Shown piece after piece: positions 50,095 to 58,393 of a stretch of DNA of 64,000 nucleotides. Source of the stretch: Aeromicrobium marinum DSM 15272 (lineage in GTDB: Bacteria; Actinomycetota; Actinomycetes; Propionibacteriales; Nocardioidaceae); contig NZ_CM001024.1 in the NCBI RefSeq assembly GCF_000160775.2, forward strand, positions 96,916 to 160,915, written 5' to 3'. Within the stretch, counting starts at the first letter, position 1. Every line of letters starts with the position of its first letter. Under the pieces are notes generated by a model. That model was not told the DNA's origin. It did not search any database and saw nothing but the letters and a program-made list of their open reading frames with translations. The position numbers and the translations under genes were made by a program.

Positions 50095-50140
50095 GTATAC
50101 CTTGGTCACGTTGCTAACTATAGTGACGGTGATCACGCTC
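50095..50140. promoter_or_regulatory. Promoter region of the ABC-transporter operon with shared motif
   Basis: TAACTATAGTGA (50115-50126) fits the TNACTRYAGTNA pattern. It is flanked by TTGGTCAC (50103-50110) and GGTGATCAC (50129-50137), the latter complementary in part. Located 56-80 bp upstream of the first transporter gene and about 180 bp from the divergent HxlR start. The remaining gap shows no gene. Confidence 0.5.
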
Positions 50141-50181
50141 CGGTAGTCGGGGTGATCAGCCCGACCAGGAGAGGCGAACAG

Positions 50182-50940
50182 GTGCTGGAGATATCGAATC
50201 TGGTGATGAGGTTCGGCGGAGTCACCGCGCTGGACAGCGTGGGGTTCGCCGTCGCGGACAACGAGATCTGCGGACTGATCGGCCCCAACGGAGCCGGCAA
50301 GACCTCGCTGTTCAACTGCGTCACGCGCGTCTACCGCCCCGACGAGGGCACGGTCACCTTCAACGGCGAGGACCTGCTCTCGGCCCGCCGCCACCAGATC
50401 GTGCAGCACGGCATCGTGCGCACCTTCCAGAACCTGGCGCTCTTCCCGACCCTCTCGGTCCTCGAGAACACGATGGTCGGCGCGCACAGCGTCAAGAAGC
50501 CGCACCTCATCCCGACGATGCTCGGCCTGCCCACCACCCGCAAGGCCCGCAAGGCCGTCGAGCTCGACGCCTGGGACCTGCTGGAGCGCCTCGACCTGGC
50601 CGACCTGGCCCACCACCCCGCGGCCGGGCTGCCGTTCGGCACCCTCAAGCGGGTCGAGCTCGCCCGTGCCCTCATCAGTCGCCCGTCGCTGCTGCTGCTC
50701 GACGAGCCCGCCGGCGGCCTGACCCACTCGGAGGTCAACGAGCTGGGCGAGCTGATCCTGCAGCTGCGCCGCGACTACGGCTTCAGCGCGCTGCTCGTGG
50801 AGCATCACATGGGGCTGGTCATGGGCATCTCCGACCACGTCGTGGCCATGGACTTCGGTCGCGTGATCGCCGACGGCTCGCCCGCCGACGTGCAGCGTGA
50901 CCCGGCCGTGGCCGCCGCCTACCTGGGGCGTGCCGCGTGA
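50182..50940 (+). CDS. Branched-chain amino acid-type ABC transporter, ATP-binding protein LivG-like
   Basis: A 252-residue ATPase: Walker A GPNGAGKTS, a LivG-type insertion with GIVRTFQNLALFPTLSVLEN, signature LPFGTLKRVELARAL (the usual LSxGQ reads FGTLK), Walker B LLLLDEPAGGL, and H-loop VEHHMGLVM. It powers uptake with LivF, LivH, LivM and the lipoprotein that follow. The GTG at 50182 has AGGAG upstream; a GTG at 50152 would add ten residues. The operon probably imports a catabolic substrate rather than an amino acid, given the neighbouring CoA-degradation genes and shared promoter motif (inference). Confidence 0.92.
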   Translation: MLEISNLVMRFGGVTALDSVGFAVADNEICGLIGPNGAGKTSLFNCVTRVYRPDEGTVTFNGEDLLSARRHQIVQHGIVRTFQNLALFPTLSVLENTMVGAHSVKKPHLIPTMLGLPTTRKARKAVELDAWDLLERLDLADLAHHPAAGLPFGTLKRVELARALISRPSLLLLDEPAGGLTHSEVNELGELILQLRRDYGFSALLVEHHMGLVMGISDHVVAMDFGRVIADGSPADVQRDPAVAAAYLGRAA

Positions 50941-51659
50941 ACGCCGCCGCCCCGCTGCTCGAGGTCCGCGGACTCGGCGCCGGCTACGGCCAGGTGTCGG
51001 TGCTGCACGACATCGACCTGACCGTCGGCACCGGCGAGGCCGTGGTGGTGCTGGGCGCCAACGGTGCCGGCAAGACCACCCTGCTGCGGGCCGTCTCGGG
51101 CCTCATCGGCCACACCGGCGAGATCCGGGTCGACGGACAGGTCGTCTCGAACGCCCGTCCCGACCAGATGCTCGACCGTGGCCTCAGCCTCGTCCCCCAG
51201 GGACGCGGCACGCTGACCGCCCTCGACGTCGAGGACAACCTGCGCGTCGGCGGCACGGCACTGGCGAACCGGGGCGAGGTCGACGACGAGATCGACCGCT
51301 GGTTCGGGGTCTTCCCGCGGCTGGCCGAGCGACGCAAGCAGGTCGCCGGCACGCTGTCGGGCGGCGAGCAGCAGATGCTCGCCATCGCCCGGGCGCTCAT
51401 GAGCCGTCCGCGGCTGCTGCTGTGCGACGAGATCAGCCTGGGTCTGGCCCCGCTGATCGTGCAGGAGCTCTTCGAGACGCTGCGCACCGTGAGCGTCGAG
51501 TCCGGCACGGCGCTGCTCATGGTCGAGCAGAACGCCGAGCTGGCGCTGGACATCGCGGCCCGCGTCTACCTGCTCGAGGTCGGCGAGGTGGCGTCCTCGG
51601 GGACGGCCGCGTCGTTCCGCGAGAACAACAACATCCGTCAAGCGTATCTCGGCTACTAG
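50937..51659 (+). CDS. Branched-chain amino acid-type ABC transporter, ATP-binding protein LivF-like
   Basis: A 240-residue ATPase with Walker A GANGAGKTT, Q-loop VPQGRGTLTALDVEDNL, signature LSGGEQQMLAIARAL, Walker B LLLCDEISLGL and MVEQNAELAL as H-loop region (Gln-Asn in place of His, usual for LivF). The GTG at 50937 overlaps the livG-like stop. Pairs with the LivG-like subunit under the membrane. Confidence 0.93.
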   Translation: MNAAAPLLEVRGLGAGYGQVSVLHDIDLTVGTGEAVVVLGANGAGKTTLLRAVSGLIGHTGEIRVDGQVVSNARPDQMLDRGLSLVPQGRGTLTALDVEDNLRVGGTALANRGEVDDEIDRWFGVFPRLAERRKQVAGTLSGGEQQMLAIARALMSRPRLLLCDEISLGLAPLIVQELFETLRTVSVESGTALLMVEQNAELALDIAARVYLLEVGEVASSGTAASFRENNNIRQAYLGY

Positions 51660-51671
51660 GACACGACTTCC

Positions 51672-52571
51672 ATGGACATTCTCCTCTCCCGCGTGTTCGC
51701 GGGCATGACCTCGGGCTCGATCTACATCCTGATCGCGCTGGCCCTCGTGGTCGTCTTCCGCAGCTCGAGCACCATCAACTTCGCGCAGGGTGAGTTCGCC
51801 CTGTTCACCACCTACGTCGCGTGGTGGCTGACCGAGCGCGGCCTGAACATCTGGGTCGTCCTGCTGCCGGTCATCATCCTCGGCTTCATCATGGGAGCCC
51901 TGGCCGAACGGTTCCTGATCCGGCCGGTCCGCAAACGTGACGAGACCGCGATCCTCATCATCGGACTCGGCCTCTTCACCGGCCTCAACGGCCTCGACGG
52001 CTGGATCTGGGGCTCGGACGAGAAGGTCTTCCCGAACATGTTCCCCTCGGCCGAGGGCACCTACTTCACGATCATGGGCGCCCGCCTGCACTACGACTCG
52101 TTGCTGGTCATGATCACCACGGCGGCCGTGGTGCTCGGGCTGACGCTGCTGTTCACCCGCACCAACCTGGGCCTGCAGATGCGGGCCGTGGCGACCAGTC
52201 CGGAGTCCGCGGCGCTGTGCGGCATCAAGGTCGGCCGCATCCTGACCCTCAGCTGGGGCCTCTCGGCCGCCATCGGGTCGCTCGCCGGCGTCATGCTCGT
52301 GCCGACCATCCCGCCCGGCCAGCTCAACCTGGCCTCGATGTTCCACATCCTGATCTTCGCCGCCGCCGCGGCGTTGCTCGGCGGGCTCGACAGCATCAAG
52401 GGTGCCGTCGTCGGCGGCCTGATCCTGGGCGTCGGGCTGGCCCTGATCAACGGTTACGTCAGCTTCATCGGCGGGACCCTCTCCCTGACGTTCGCGCTCA
52501 TCGTGATCGTGCTCGTCCTCACCGTCCGGCCCACCGGACTCTTCGGCACCCGACGATTGGAGCGCGTGTGA
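51672..52571 (+). CDS. Branched-chain amino acid-type ABC transporter permease LivH-like
   Basis: A 299-residue inner-membrane permease with about eight hydrophobic helices. It begins LLSRVFAGMTSGSIYILIALALVVVF and carries the conserved TINFAQGEFALF box after the first helix. The cytoplasmic EAA-like contact region is RAVATSPESAALCGIKVGR. ATG at 51672, 12 bp after the ATPase gene; the next permease starts inside its stop. Confidence 0.93.
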   Translation: MDILLSRVFAGMTSGSIYILIALALVVVFRSSSTINFAQGEFALFTTYVAWWLTERGLNIWVVLLPVIILGFIMGALAERFLIRPVRKRDETAILIIGLGLFTGLNGLDGWIWGSDEKVFPNMFPSAEGTYFTIMGARLHYDSLLVMITTAAVVLGLTLLFTRTNLGLQMRAVATSPESAALCGIKVGRILTLSWGLSAAIGSLAGVMLVPTIPPGQLNLASMFHILIFAAAAALLGGLDSIKGAVVGGLILGVGLALINGYVSFIGGTLSLTFALIVIVLVLTVRPTGLFGTRRLERV

Positions 52572-53662
52572 GCACCGACATCGCCTCGCCTGCGGAGACG
52601 CAGTCCGAGCCCACCCCCGCCGGCAAGGGCCCGCGGGTCATCGAGCGGGGCACCCGGCCGCACACGATCCTGCTCGCCGTGGGTGCGGTGGCCGCCCTGC
52701 TGGTGATCCTCTGGGGCAGCGGCCTCGGCGCCTTCAACCAGGGCCAGCTGACCCGGGTCGCGATCTTCGCGATCGCGATCGCCGGCCTCAACGTGGCCAC
52801 CGGCTACATCGGCCTGCTGTCCGTCGGCCACTCGGCCTTCTTCGGCCTGGGCGCCTACACGACCGGAGTCCTGGTCGTCAGCTACGGCTGGGACCCGCTC
52901 ACCACGATCCCGGTGGCGCTCGTGCTGTGCTTCATCGTCGGTCTGTTCGTGGGGCTCCCAGCACTGCGGATCCGAGGGCTCTACCTGGCCATGGTGACGC
53001 TGGCGTTCGGTGTCGCGTTCCCCGAGATCATCGCGCACTTCGACGACCTCACCGGTGGCGCGGAGGGCATGATCATCCGCCGCACCGACCTGCGGCCGCC
53101 GGAGTGGTCGGGCTTCACCCTCGGTGAGCGGACCCAGTGGCTCTACTGGCTGTGCGTCGTCGTCCTGCTGATCGTGATGCTGCTGATCCACAACCTGGTG
53201 CGCAGCCGCTACGGCATGGCGATGATCGCGATCCGCGAGAACGAGGTCGCCGCCTCGGCGTCCGGCATCGACATCGCCGTCATGAAGACCACGGCGTTCG
53301 GCGTCTCCGGTGCGATCACCGGGGTCGGCGGCAGCCTCTTCGCGATGTACCTCGGCAGCCTGTTCGCCGAGGGCTCGTTCACCCTGCTGGCCGGCATCAC
53401 CCTGCTGATCGGCCTGGTCATCGGGGGTGAGGCCACCCGCAGCGGACCGCTGCTGGGAGCGCTCGCCGTCGTGTACGTGCCCTACTACACGTCCGACATC
53501 GGGCAGGGTCAGTCGGCCGCCGTGCTGTTCGCGGTCGTCCTGATCTTCGTCATCTTCGTGGCACCGTCCGGCATCGCCGGTGGCGTCACCAAGGCGGTCC
53601 GCAAGGTCCTCGTGATCGTGCCGTCCGATCCGCGCCGATCGAAGAAGGAGCGCGCCACCTAG
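52568..53662 (+). CDS. Branched-chain amino acid-type ABC transporter permease LivM-like
   Basis: A 364-residue permease: a hydrophilic N-terminal tail of about 35 residues, then about nine helices with the family box YIGLLSVGHSAFFGLGAYT and the coupling region MIAIRENEVAASASGIDIAVMK. The GTG at 52568 overlaps the LivH-like stop by 4 bp. The C-terminal tail (SDPRRSKKERAT) is strongly basic, in line with a cytoplasmic end. Forms the heterodimeric pore with LivH. Confidence 0.93.
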   Translation: MSTDIASPAETQSEPTPAGKGPRVIERGTRPHTILLAVGAVAALLVILWGSGLGAFNQGQLTRVAIFAIAIAGLNVATGYIGLLSVGHSAFFGLGAYTTGVLVVSYGWDPLTTIPVALVLCFIVGLFVGLPALRIRGLYLAMVTLAFGVAFPEIIAHFDDLTGGAEGMIIRRTDLRPPEWSGFTLGERTQWLYWLCVVVLLIVMLLIHNLVRSRYGMAMIAIRENEVAASASGIDIAVMKTTAFGVSGAITGVGGSLFAMYLGSLFAEGSFTLLAGITLLIGLVIGGEATRSGPLLGALAVVYVPYYTSDIGQGQSAAVLFAVVLIFVIFVAPSGIAGGVTKAVRKVLVIVPSDPRRSKKERAT

Positions 53663-53742
53663 ACACCCGCTCCACCCTCATCAGTTGTCCCGACGGGATG
53701 CACCCCCGCACCCCGCCGCGCAGAAACGCAGAAAGGTAAGCC

Positions 53743-55053
53743 ATGAAGACCACCCCCGGCACGCGGTACACCCGCATCGCCCTTCCCCTCGCGACAGCCG
53801 CCCTGCTGACGCTCTCGGCCTGCGGGTCCGGCAGCGAGGAGTCCGGAGAGGCCGCCGACTCGGCGATCGACCCGGCCGACTTCAGCATCAACCTCGACGA
53901 CTGCACCGATCCGGCCGCGGTCACCGAGGAGATCACCGACACCTTCACGATCGGCTACAGCGCCCCGCTGTCCGGTCCGGTCGCCGGTGCGGTCGAGCTG
54001 GCCACGGCCGGCTACGACGCCCGCATCGCCGCCGAGAACGAGGCCGGCGGCATCGACGGCGTCATGATCGAGGTCATCTACAAGGACGACGCGTTCGCGC
54101 CCGACAAGGCCAAGGCCAACGGCACCGAGTTCATCGACAGCATCGGCGTCGACGCCCTCGCGACCTTCGGCACCGGCCCGCTGAGCGCGATGGTCGACGA
54201 CCAGAACGCCGCGTGCGTCCCGATGCTGTACCCGAGCTCGTCGACCAAGGACTACGTCGACATCGAAGAGTTCCCGTGGACCACCACGATCCTGCCGCTG
54301 GCCGAGAACGAGGCCAAGTTCCTCGTCGACCTGATCCAGGACCGCTACGACGAGGACGTCAAGGTCGGCATCGCCGAGAACGAGACCGCGTCGGGTTCGG
54401 TCCAGAGCGAGGCCTTCCAGGCCGCCGCCGAGGACGCCGGGCTGGAGATCACCGCGATCGTCTCCGACGCCGACCCGGTCGCCGCGGCGACCGAGCTGCT
54501 GTCGCAGGACGTCGAGGTCGTCTACCACGGTGGCGTGACCGGCACCTGTGCCGCGTTCGACATCGCCAGCGGCCGCGTGGGCTACGAGCCCGACCTGGTG
54601 CTCAAGCCCAGCAACTGCGTCAACGCCGTGGAGTACATCTCCGCCGGTGACGCCGCGGACGGCATCGAGCTGGGTGCGTTCGGCAAGGACCCCAACGCCC
54701 CCGAGAACGCCGACGACGAGGGTGTCGCCCTCTACCGTGAGCAGATGGAGGCCGCCGGTGTCCCGGAGGACGTCATCGGCAACGCCGTGGCCGTGTCGGG
54801 CTGGACCCAGGCCGACCTGGTCATCAACACGCTGAAGCAGGCTGCTGCCTCGGACGACGGACTGACGCGCCTCAGCGTCATGGCCGCCGCCCGCGACCAG
54901 GACTACGCCTCGCCGATGCTGATCAACGGCATCCAGTGGTACAGCACCCCCGAGCTGCTGACCGGCATCGACGGGTTCCGCCCGATCACCTGGAACGCTG
55001 CCGAGCAGCGCTTCGAGCCGGCCGGAGAGGTCATCTCGATCCGCCCGGAGTGA
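53743..55053 (+). CDS. ABC transporter substrate-binding lipoprotein (Leu/Ile/Val-binding family)
   Basis: A 436-residue periplasmic-binding-protein type I receptor. A lipoprotein signal ends in the lipobox LSAC at residues 25-28, followed by an acidic flexible linker. The domain begins FTIGYSAPLSGPVAGAVELATAG and includes the GTGPLSAM and PSSSTKD segments that line the ligand cleft in this family. The ATG follows GAAAGG. An 80-bp gap separates it from the LivM gene, so it may be made in higher amount from a separate signal. A strong terminator follows. Ligand unknown. Confidence 0.92.
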   Translation: MKTTPGTRYTRIALPLATAALLTLSACGSGSEESGEAADSAIDPADFSINLDDCTDPAAVTEEITDTFTIGYSAPLSGPVAGAVELATAGYDARIAAENEAGGIDGVMIEVIYKDDAFAPDKAKANGTEFIDSIGVDALATFGTGPLSAMVDDQNAACVPMLYPSSSTKDYVDIEEFPWTTTILPLAENEAKFLVDLIQDRYDEDVKVGIAENETASGSVQSEAFQAAAEDAGLEITAIVSDADPVAAATELLSQDVEVVYHGGVTGTCAAFDIASGRVGYEPDLVLKPSNCVNAVEYISAGDAADGIELGAFGKDPNAPENADDEGVALYREQMEAAGVPEDVIGNAVAVSGWTQADLVINTLKQAAASDDGLTRLSVMAAARDQDYASPMLINGIQWYSTPELLTGIDGFRPITWNAAEQRFEPAGEVISIRPE

Positions 55054-55064
55054 TCTGAGTCAGG

Positions 55065-55099
55065 CGACGGGACCGCAGCCACCGGCTGCGGTCCCGTCG
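55065..55099 (+). terminator. Strong bidirectional terminator hairpin
   Basis: A perfect 16-bp stem (CGACGGGACCGCAGCC and its complement) with a 3-nt loop. It lies 11 bp after the lipoprotein stop and directly against the stop codon of the convergent membrane-protein gene. Confidence 0.85.
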
Positions 55100-55927
55100 T
55101 CATGTACGGCGACCGACGAACAGCGTCAGCACGGCGACCGCGGCCGACACGGCAGCGAGGACCGCGGCGACGGTCAGCAGGGAGCCGGTGGTGGAGGTGA
55201 CCACGGCGTCGACGAGGGCCCGGTTCTCCGGTGCCGCCGCGTCGGTCAGGCGGGACCGGGCCCGGACCACCGCCAGCCACACCAGCGCGGCGCCCAGCAC
55301 CCCTCCGACCGCCAGGCTCCGCACGGTCCGGGTGCGCAGCGGTGAGATGACCAGAGCGGCGACGACCAGGCCCGCGGCCACCAGCGGTAGCACGCGCGCC
55401 AGGGTGTCGAGGCGCCGGTAGTCGTCGCGGACGGTGTCGACCGTCGAGGCCGGCAGCACCGTGAACGACACGGTGAGCGGTGGGAGGTCGGCAGTCGGCA
55501 GCGGACCCAGCGACGTCATCGTGTCGGCCAGGATCGCGCCGAAGTCCAGGGTGACGTCGGCACCGCCCTCGACCGGCGCGTCGCTCTGCAGCACGGCGAT
55601 CGTCTGCTCGTGGGCCGACCGGTTGGCCGCCTCCCACACGGGCCGGAACTGCGGGCTGGCGACCACCGCGGCGACGGAGTCCGCGACCAGACCACCGGCG
55701 AGGTCGGCGATGTCGGGCCCCAGCAGGTCTGCCACCTGGTCCCGCGCGGTGCTGGTCGACAGCTCGGACAGGGCCGCGACGACGTCGGGGTCGTCGGCCA
55801 ACGGGCCGACGGTGGCGACGTACCGGTCGGTGTCGGCCACCCGCGCCTCCAGCCACACCGCGGACACCGCGGCGGGCAGCGCGACGATCCACGCCAGGAC
55901 CATCAGTCCTGCCACCAGTCTGCGCAT
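55100..55927 (-). CDS. Membrane protein of unknown function downstream of egtD
   Basis: A 275-residue protein: an N-terminal helix (LVAGLMVLAWIVALPAAVSAVW), a large extracellular region of about 150 residues rich in Asp/Ala (VGPLADDPDVVAALSELSTS), then three C-terminal helices (LPLVAAGLVVAALVI, VGGVLGAALVWLAVV, LLTVAAVLAAVSAAVAVLTLFVG). This topology is common to actinobacterial integral membrane proteins without known role. It starts 12 bp after egtD on the same strand and is probably cotranscribed, but nothing in the sequence links it to ergothioneine. Confidence 0.8.
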   Translation of the reverse strand: MRRLVAGLMVLAWIVALPAAVSAVWLEARVADTDRYVATVGPLADDPDVVAALSELSTSTARDQVADLLGPDIADLAGGLVADSVAAVVASPQFRPVWEAANRSAHEQTIAVLQSDAPVEGGADVTLDFGAILADTMTSLGPLPTADLPPLTVSFTVLPASTVDTVRDDYRRLDTLARVLPLVAAGLVVAALVISPLRTRTVRSLAVGGVLGAALVWLAVVRARSRLTDAAAPENRALVDAVVTSTTGSLLTVAAVLAAVSAAVAVLTLFVGRRT

Positions 55928-55939
55928 CGGTGTCGCGGA

Positions 55940-56917
55940 TCAGTCGCTGCGGCGCGCGAGGGTGAGAGCGAAGTCGCCGTCGCTCCACAGCTGGTCGACC
56001 GCGAACCCGGCAGCGGTGAGCTCGGCACGCAACCCGTCGGGGCGGAACTTGGTGGAGATCTCGACGCGGATCTCCTCCCCGCTGGCCAGGTCGATCTGCA
56101 GGTCGGCACCGGGGATGCGGACCCGTTGCGGCATCTCGGACCGCAGGCGCAGGTCCATGCGCTCCATGTGGGGGTCCCAGAACGGGACGTAGCTGAAGGA
56201 GCCGGCGTCGAAGTCGGCGCCGAGCTCACGGTTGACCACGTGCAGCGCGTTGGTGACGAACTCCCGGGTGACGCCCTGGGAGTCGTCGTAGGCGGCGATC
56301 AGCCGGTCGCTGCTCTTGACCAGGTCGGTGCCGAGCAGCACGAAGTCGCCGGGCGCCAGCGAGTCGGCGAGGGCCCCGAGGAAGGCGGCCCGCTCCTCGA
56401 CGTACAGGTTGCCGATCGTGCCGCCGAGGAAGGCGACGATCTTGCGCCCCCCGGCGGGCAGGTGCCCCAGGTGCAGGGTGAAGTCGCCCACCACGGCCTC
56501 GACCAGCAGGCCGGGGTACCGCTCGGCGAGCTCGGCGGCCGCCGTGCGCAACGTGGCCTCGGAGACGTCGACCGGCACGAACCGGTCGAGTGCGCCGGCG
56601 CTGCTGAACGCGTCGAGCAGGGTGCGGGTCTTGTCGCTGGTGCCGCTGCCGAGCTCGACGACGGTGTCGGCGCCGGTGAGCGTGACGATCTCGTCGGCGT
56701 GGGCGGCGATGAGGGCACGCTCGGCCTCGGTGGGGTAGTACTCCGGCAGCCGGGTGATGCGGTCGAACAGCTCGGACCCGCGGTCGTCGTACAACCACTT
56801 GGGCGGCAGGGTGCGCGGGAATCCGCCCAGTCCGCGACGGACGTCGTCGACCAGGCTGCCGGACGCCCAGTCGGGATCCAGCAGCACTGACACGACGGGC
56901 TCTCGACGGTTCGTCAT
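55940..56917 (-). CDS. egtD: L-histidine N-alpha-methyltransferase EgtD
   Basis: A 325-residue SAM-dependent methyltransferase that converts histidine to hercynine, the first step of ergothioneine synthesis. Family hallmarks are PRTLPPKWLYDDRGSELFD with LPEYYPTEAE near residues 35-66, the SAM motif VVELGSGTSDKT near 87-98, AFLGGTIGN, and the C-terminal EEIRVEISTKF. Length matches mycobacterial EgtD (about 320). ATG at 56917 overlaps a 27-codon frame that itself overlaps egtB, so egtB and egtD are expressed together. Confidence 0.93.
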   Translation of the reverse strand: MTNRREPVVSVLLDPDWASGSLVDDVRRGLGGFPRTLPPKWLYDDRGSELFDRITRLPEYYPTEAERALIAAHADEIVTLTGADTVVELGSGTSDKTRTLLDAFSSAGALDRFVPVDVSEATLRTAAAELAERYPGLLVEAVVGDFTLHLGHLPAGGRKIVAFLGGTIGNLYVEERAAFLGALADSLAPGDFVLLGTDLVKSSDRLIAAYDDSQGVTREFVTNALHVVNRELGADFDAGSFSYVPFWDPHMERMDLRLRSEMPQRVRIPGADLQIDLASGEEIRVEISTKFRPDGLRAELTAAGFAVDQLWSDGDFALTLARRSD

Positions 56918-56997
56918 GCCGGCACCTGCGTGGGAAAGGCACGGTACGCAGTCACCGGCATGAAGGCTCCTTGGTTCACTCGCTGACGCTCGCTCAT
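56914..56997 (-). CDS. 27-residue frame between egtB and egtD
   Basis: ATG at 56997 overlaps the egtB stop and TGA at 56914 overlaps the egtD ATG, so the 27-codon frame (MSERQRVNQGAF then MPVTAYRAFPTQVPA) bridges the two genes. An internal ATG has AAGGAG before it. The 13-bp sequence TCATGCCGGCACC occurs at both ends (56914-56926 and 56994-57006). It lies where egtC is found in mycobacterial egt operons but shows no EgtC similarity; a translational coupler or a deletion scar is likely. Confidence 0.4.
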   Translation of the reverse strand: MSERQRVNQGAFMPVTAYRAFPTQVPA

Positions 56998-58280
56998 GCC
57001 GGCACCCCGCCGTCGGCGAGGCGGACGCCGGACATCGCCCAGCGGGCGCCGGGCGGGAAGAAGTTGCGGTAGGTCAGGCGGGCGTGACCGGGCGGGGTGA
57101 GGGCGCAGCCGCCGCGCAGCACCATCTGGTTCGACATGAACTTGCCGTTGTACTCGCCGATCGCGCCGGCCGCCGGGTGGAAGCCCGGGTAGGGCAGGTA
57201 CGACGAGCTGGTCCACTCCCAGCAGTCGCCGTAGACCTGGCGCAGGTGACCGGTGGCCGGCCCGGCGGGACGGGCGTGGAACGTCTGCAGATCGGCGAGG
57301 TTGCCGCCCGCGACCGACGCGTCGCCCTGGCCGTCGGCGACCACCGCGTGCTCCCACTCGGCCTCCGTCGGCAGCCGGCGACCGGCCCACGTGGCGTAGG
57401 CGTCGGCCTCGTAGTGGCTGACGTGGGTGACCGGCAGGCCTGGGTCGACCGGCTGGGTGCCGTGCAGCGTGTGCTCGTGCCAGACCCCGTCGAGCTCGGT
57501 CCAGTAGAACGGTGAGGACCAACCCTGCGCCTGCACCGCGGCCCAGCCGTCGGACAGCCACAGCTCGGGCCGGGCGTAGCCGCGGTCGGCCATGAAGTGC
57601 ATCCACTCGCCGTTGGTGACCAGCCGGTCGGCGATCCGGTACGGCTCCAGCCACTGCCGGTGGCGCGGCAGCTCGTTGTCGAAGCCGAACCCGCCGCCGG
57701 GGTGGCCGACCTCGACCAGTCCGCCCTCGACGTCGACCCACCCGGCGGTGTCGGGCTCGCTGCGCGGCAGGGGCGACCCGGCGTAGACCGGCTGCAACGG
57801 GTTGACCGAGAGCACGTGCTTGATGTCCATGAGCAGCAGCTCCTGGTGCTGCTGCTCGTGGTGGAAGCCCAGCTCGATCGTGGCCGAGAGCTTGTCGAGC
57901 ATGCCGCCGTCCATCGTGGTGACCAGGTCGCGGACCCGGGCGTCGACGTTGCCGCGGTACAGGCCCACGTCGTGCGCGCCGGGCCGGGTGATGTGGCCGC
58001 GCTCGGAGCGGGAGTAGCGGGGGCCGACGGCCTCGTAGTAGCTGTTGAACAGGAACCAGTAGGTGTCCTGGAAGGGCGCGAAGGAAGGCTCGGCCTCGGC
58101 CAGCAGGAAGGTCTCGAAGAACCACGTGACGTGGGCGCGGTGCCACTTGGTGGGGGAGACGTCGGGCATCGACTGGACGGTCTGGTCCTCCGGCGACAGC
58201 GGTGCCGCCAGCGTCTCGGTGTGGGACCGGACCTCGTCGTACCGGGCGATCAAGGTGTCGGCGTCGGACGACGTCGTCAT
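56994..58280 (-). CDS. egtB: Hercynine oxygenase EgtB (sulfoxide synthase)
   Basis: A 428-residue non-haem iron enzyme. The DinB-like N-terminal domain carries WHRAHVTWFFE (His50) and FHHEQQHQELLLMDIKH (His141 and His145), the three-His iron site. The C-terminal FGE-sulfatase domain has LPTEAEWEHAV, QVYGDCWEWTSS and the end RNFFPPGARWAMSGVRLA. It joins hercynine to a thiol donor with O2 to give the sulfoxide. ATG at 58280 follows GAGGAG. Mycobacterial-type EgtB uses gamma-glutamylcysteine and then needs EgtC, which is not found here. Confidence 0.94.
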   Translation of the reverse strand: MTTSSDADTLIARYDEVRSHTETLAAPLSPEDQTVQSMPDVSPTKWHRAHVTWFFETFLLAEAEPSFAPFQDTYWFLFNSYYEAVGPRYSRSERGHITRPGAHDVGLYRGNVDARVRDLVTTMDGGMLDKLSATIELGFHHEQQHQELLLMDIKHVLSVNPLQPVYAGSPLPRSEPDTAGWVDVEGGLVEVGHPGGGFGFDNELPRHRQWLEPYRIADRLVTNGEWMHFMADRGYARPELWLSDGWAAVQAQGWSSPFYWTELDGVWHEHTLHGTQPVDPGLPVTHVSHYEADAYATWAGRRLPTEAEWEHAVVADGQGDASVAGGNLADLQTFHARPAGPATGHLRQVYGDCWEWTSSSYLPYPGFHPAAGAIGEYNGKFMSNQMVLRGGCALTPPGHARLTYRNFFPPGARWAMSGVRLADGGVPA

Positions 58281-58393
58281 GAGGGGCTCCTCGCAGCAGC
58301 GTTCTTCCAGCCTAGGCACCGGCTCGGACATGTGCACGGTGTCGGTACCCGATGTCAGGAGGTGTTCACCATCTGTCGTGGCAGGCTGGGACG

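Noticed and set aside
56914..56997. The 27-codon frame as a truncated egtC
   Set aside because: It does not contain the N-terminal Cys nucleophile region or any other feature of the glutamine amidotransferase family.
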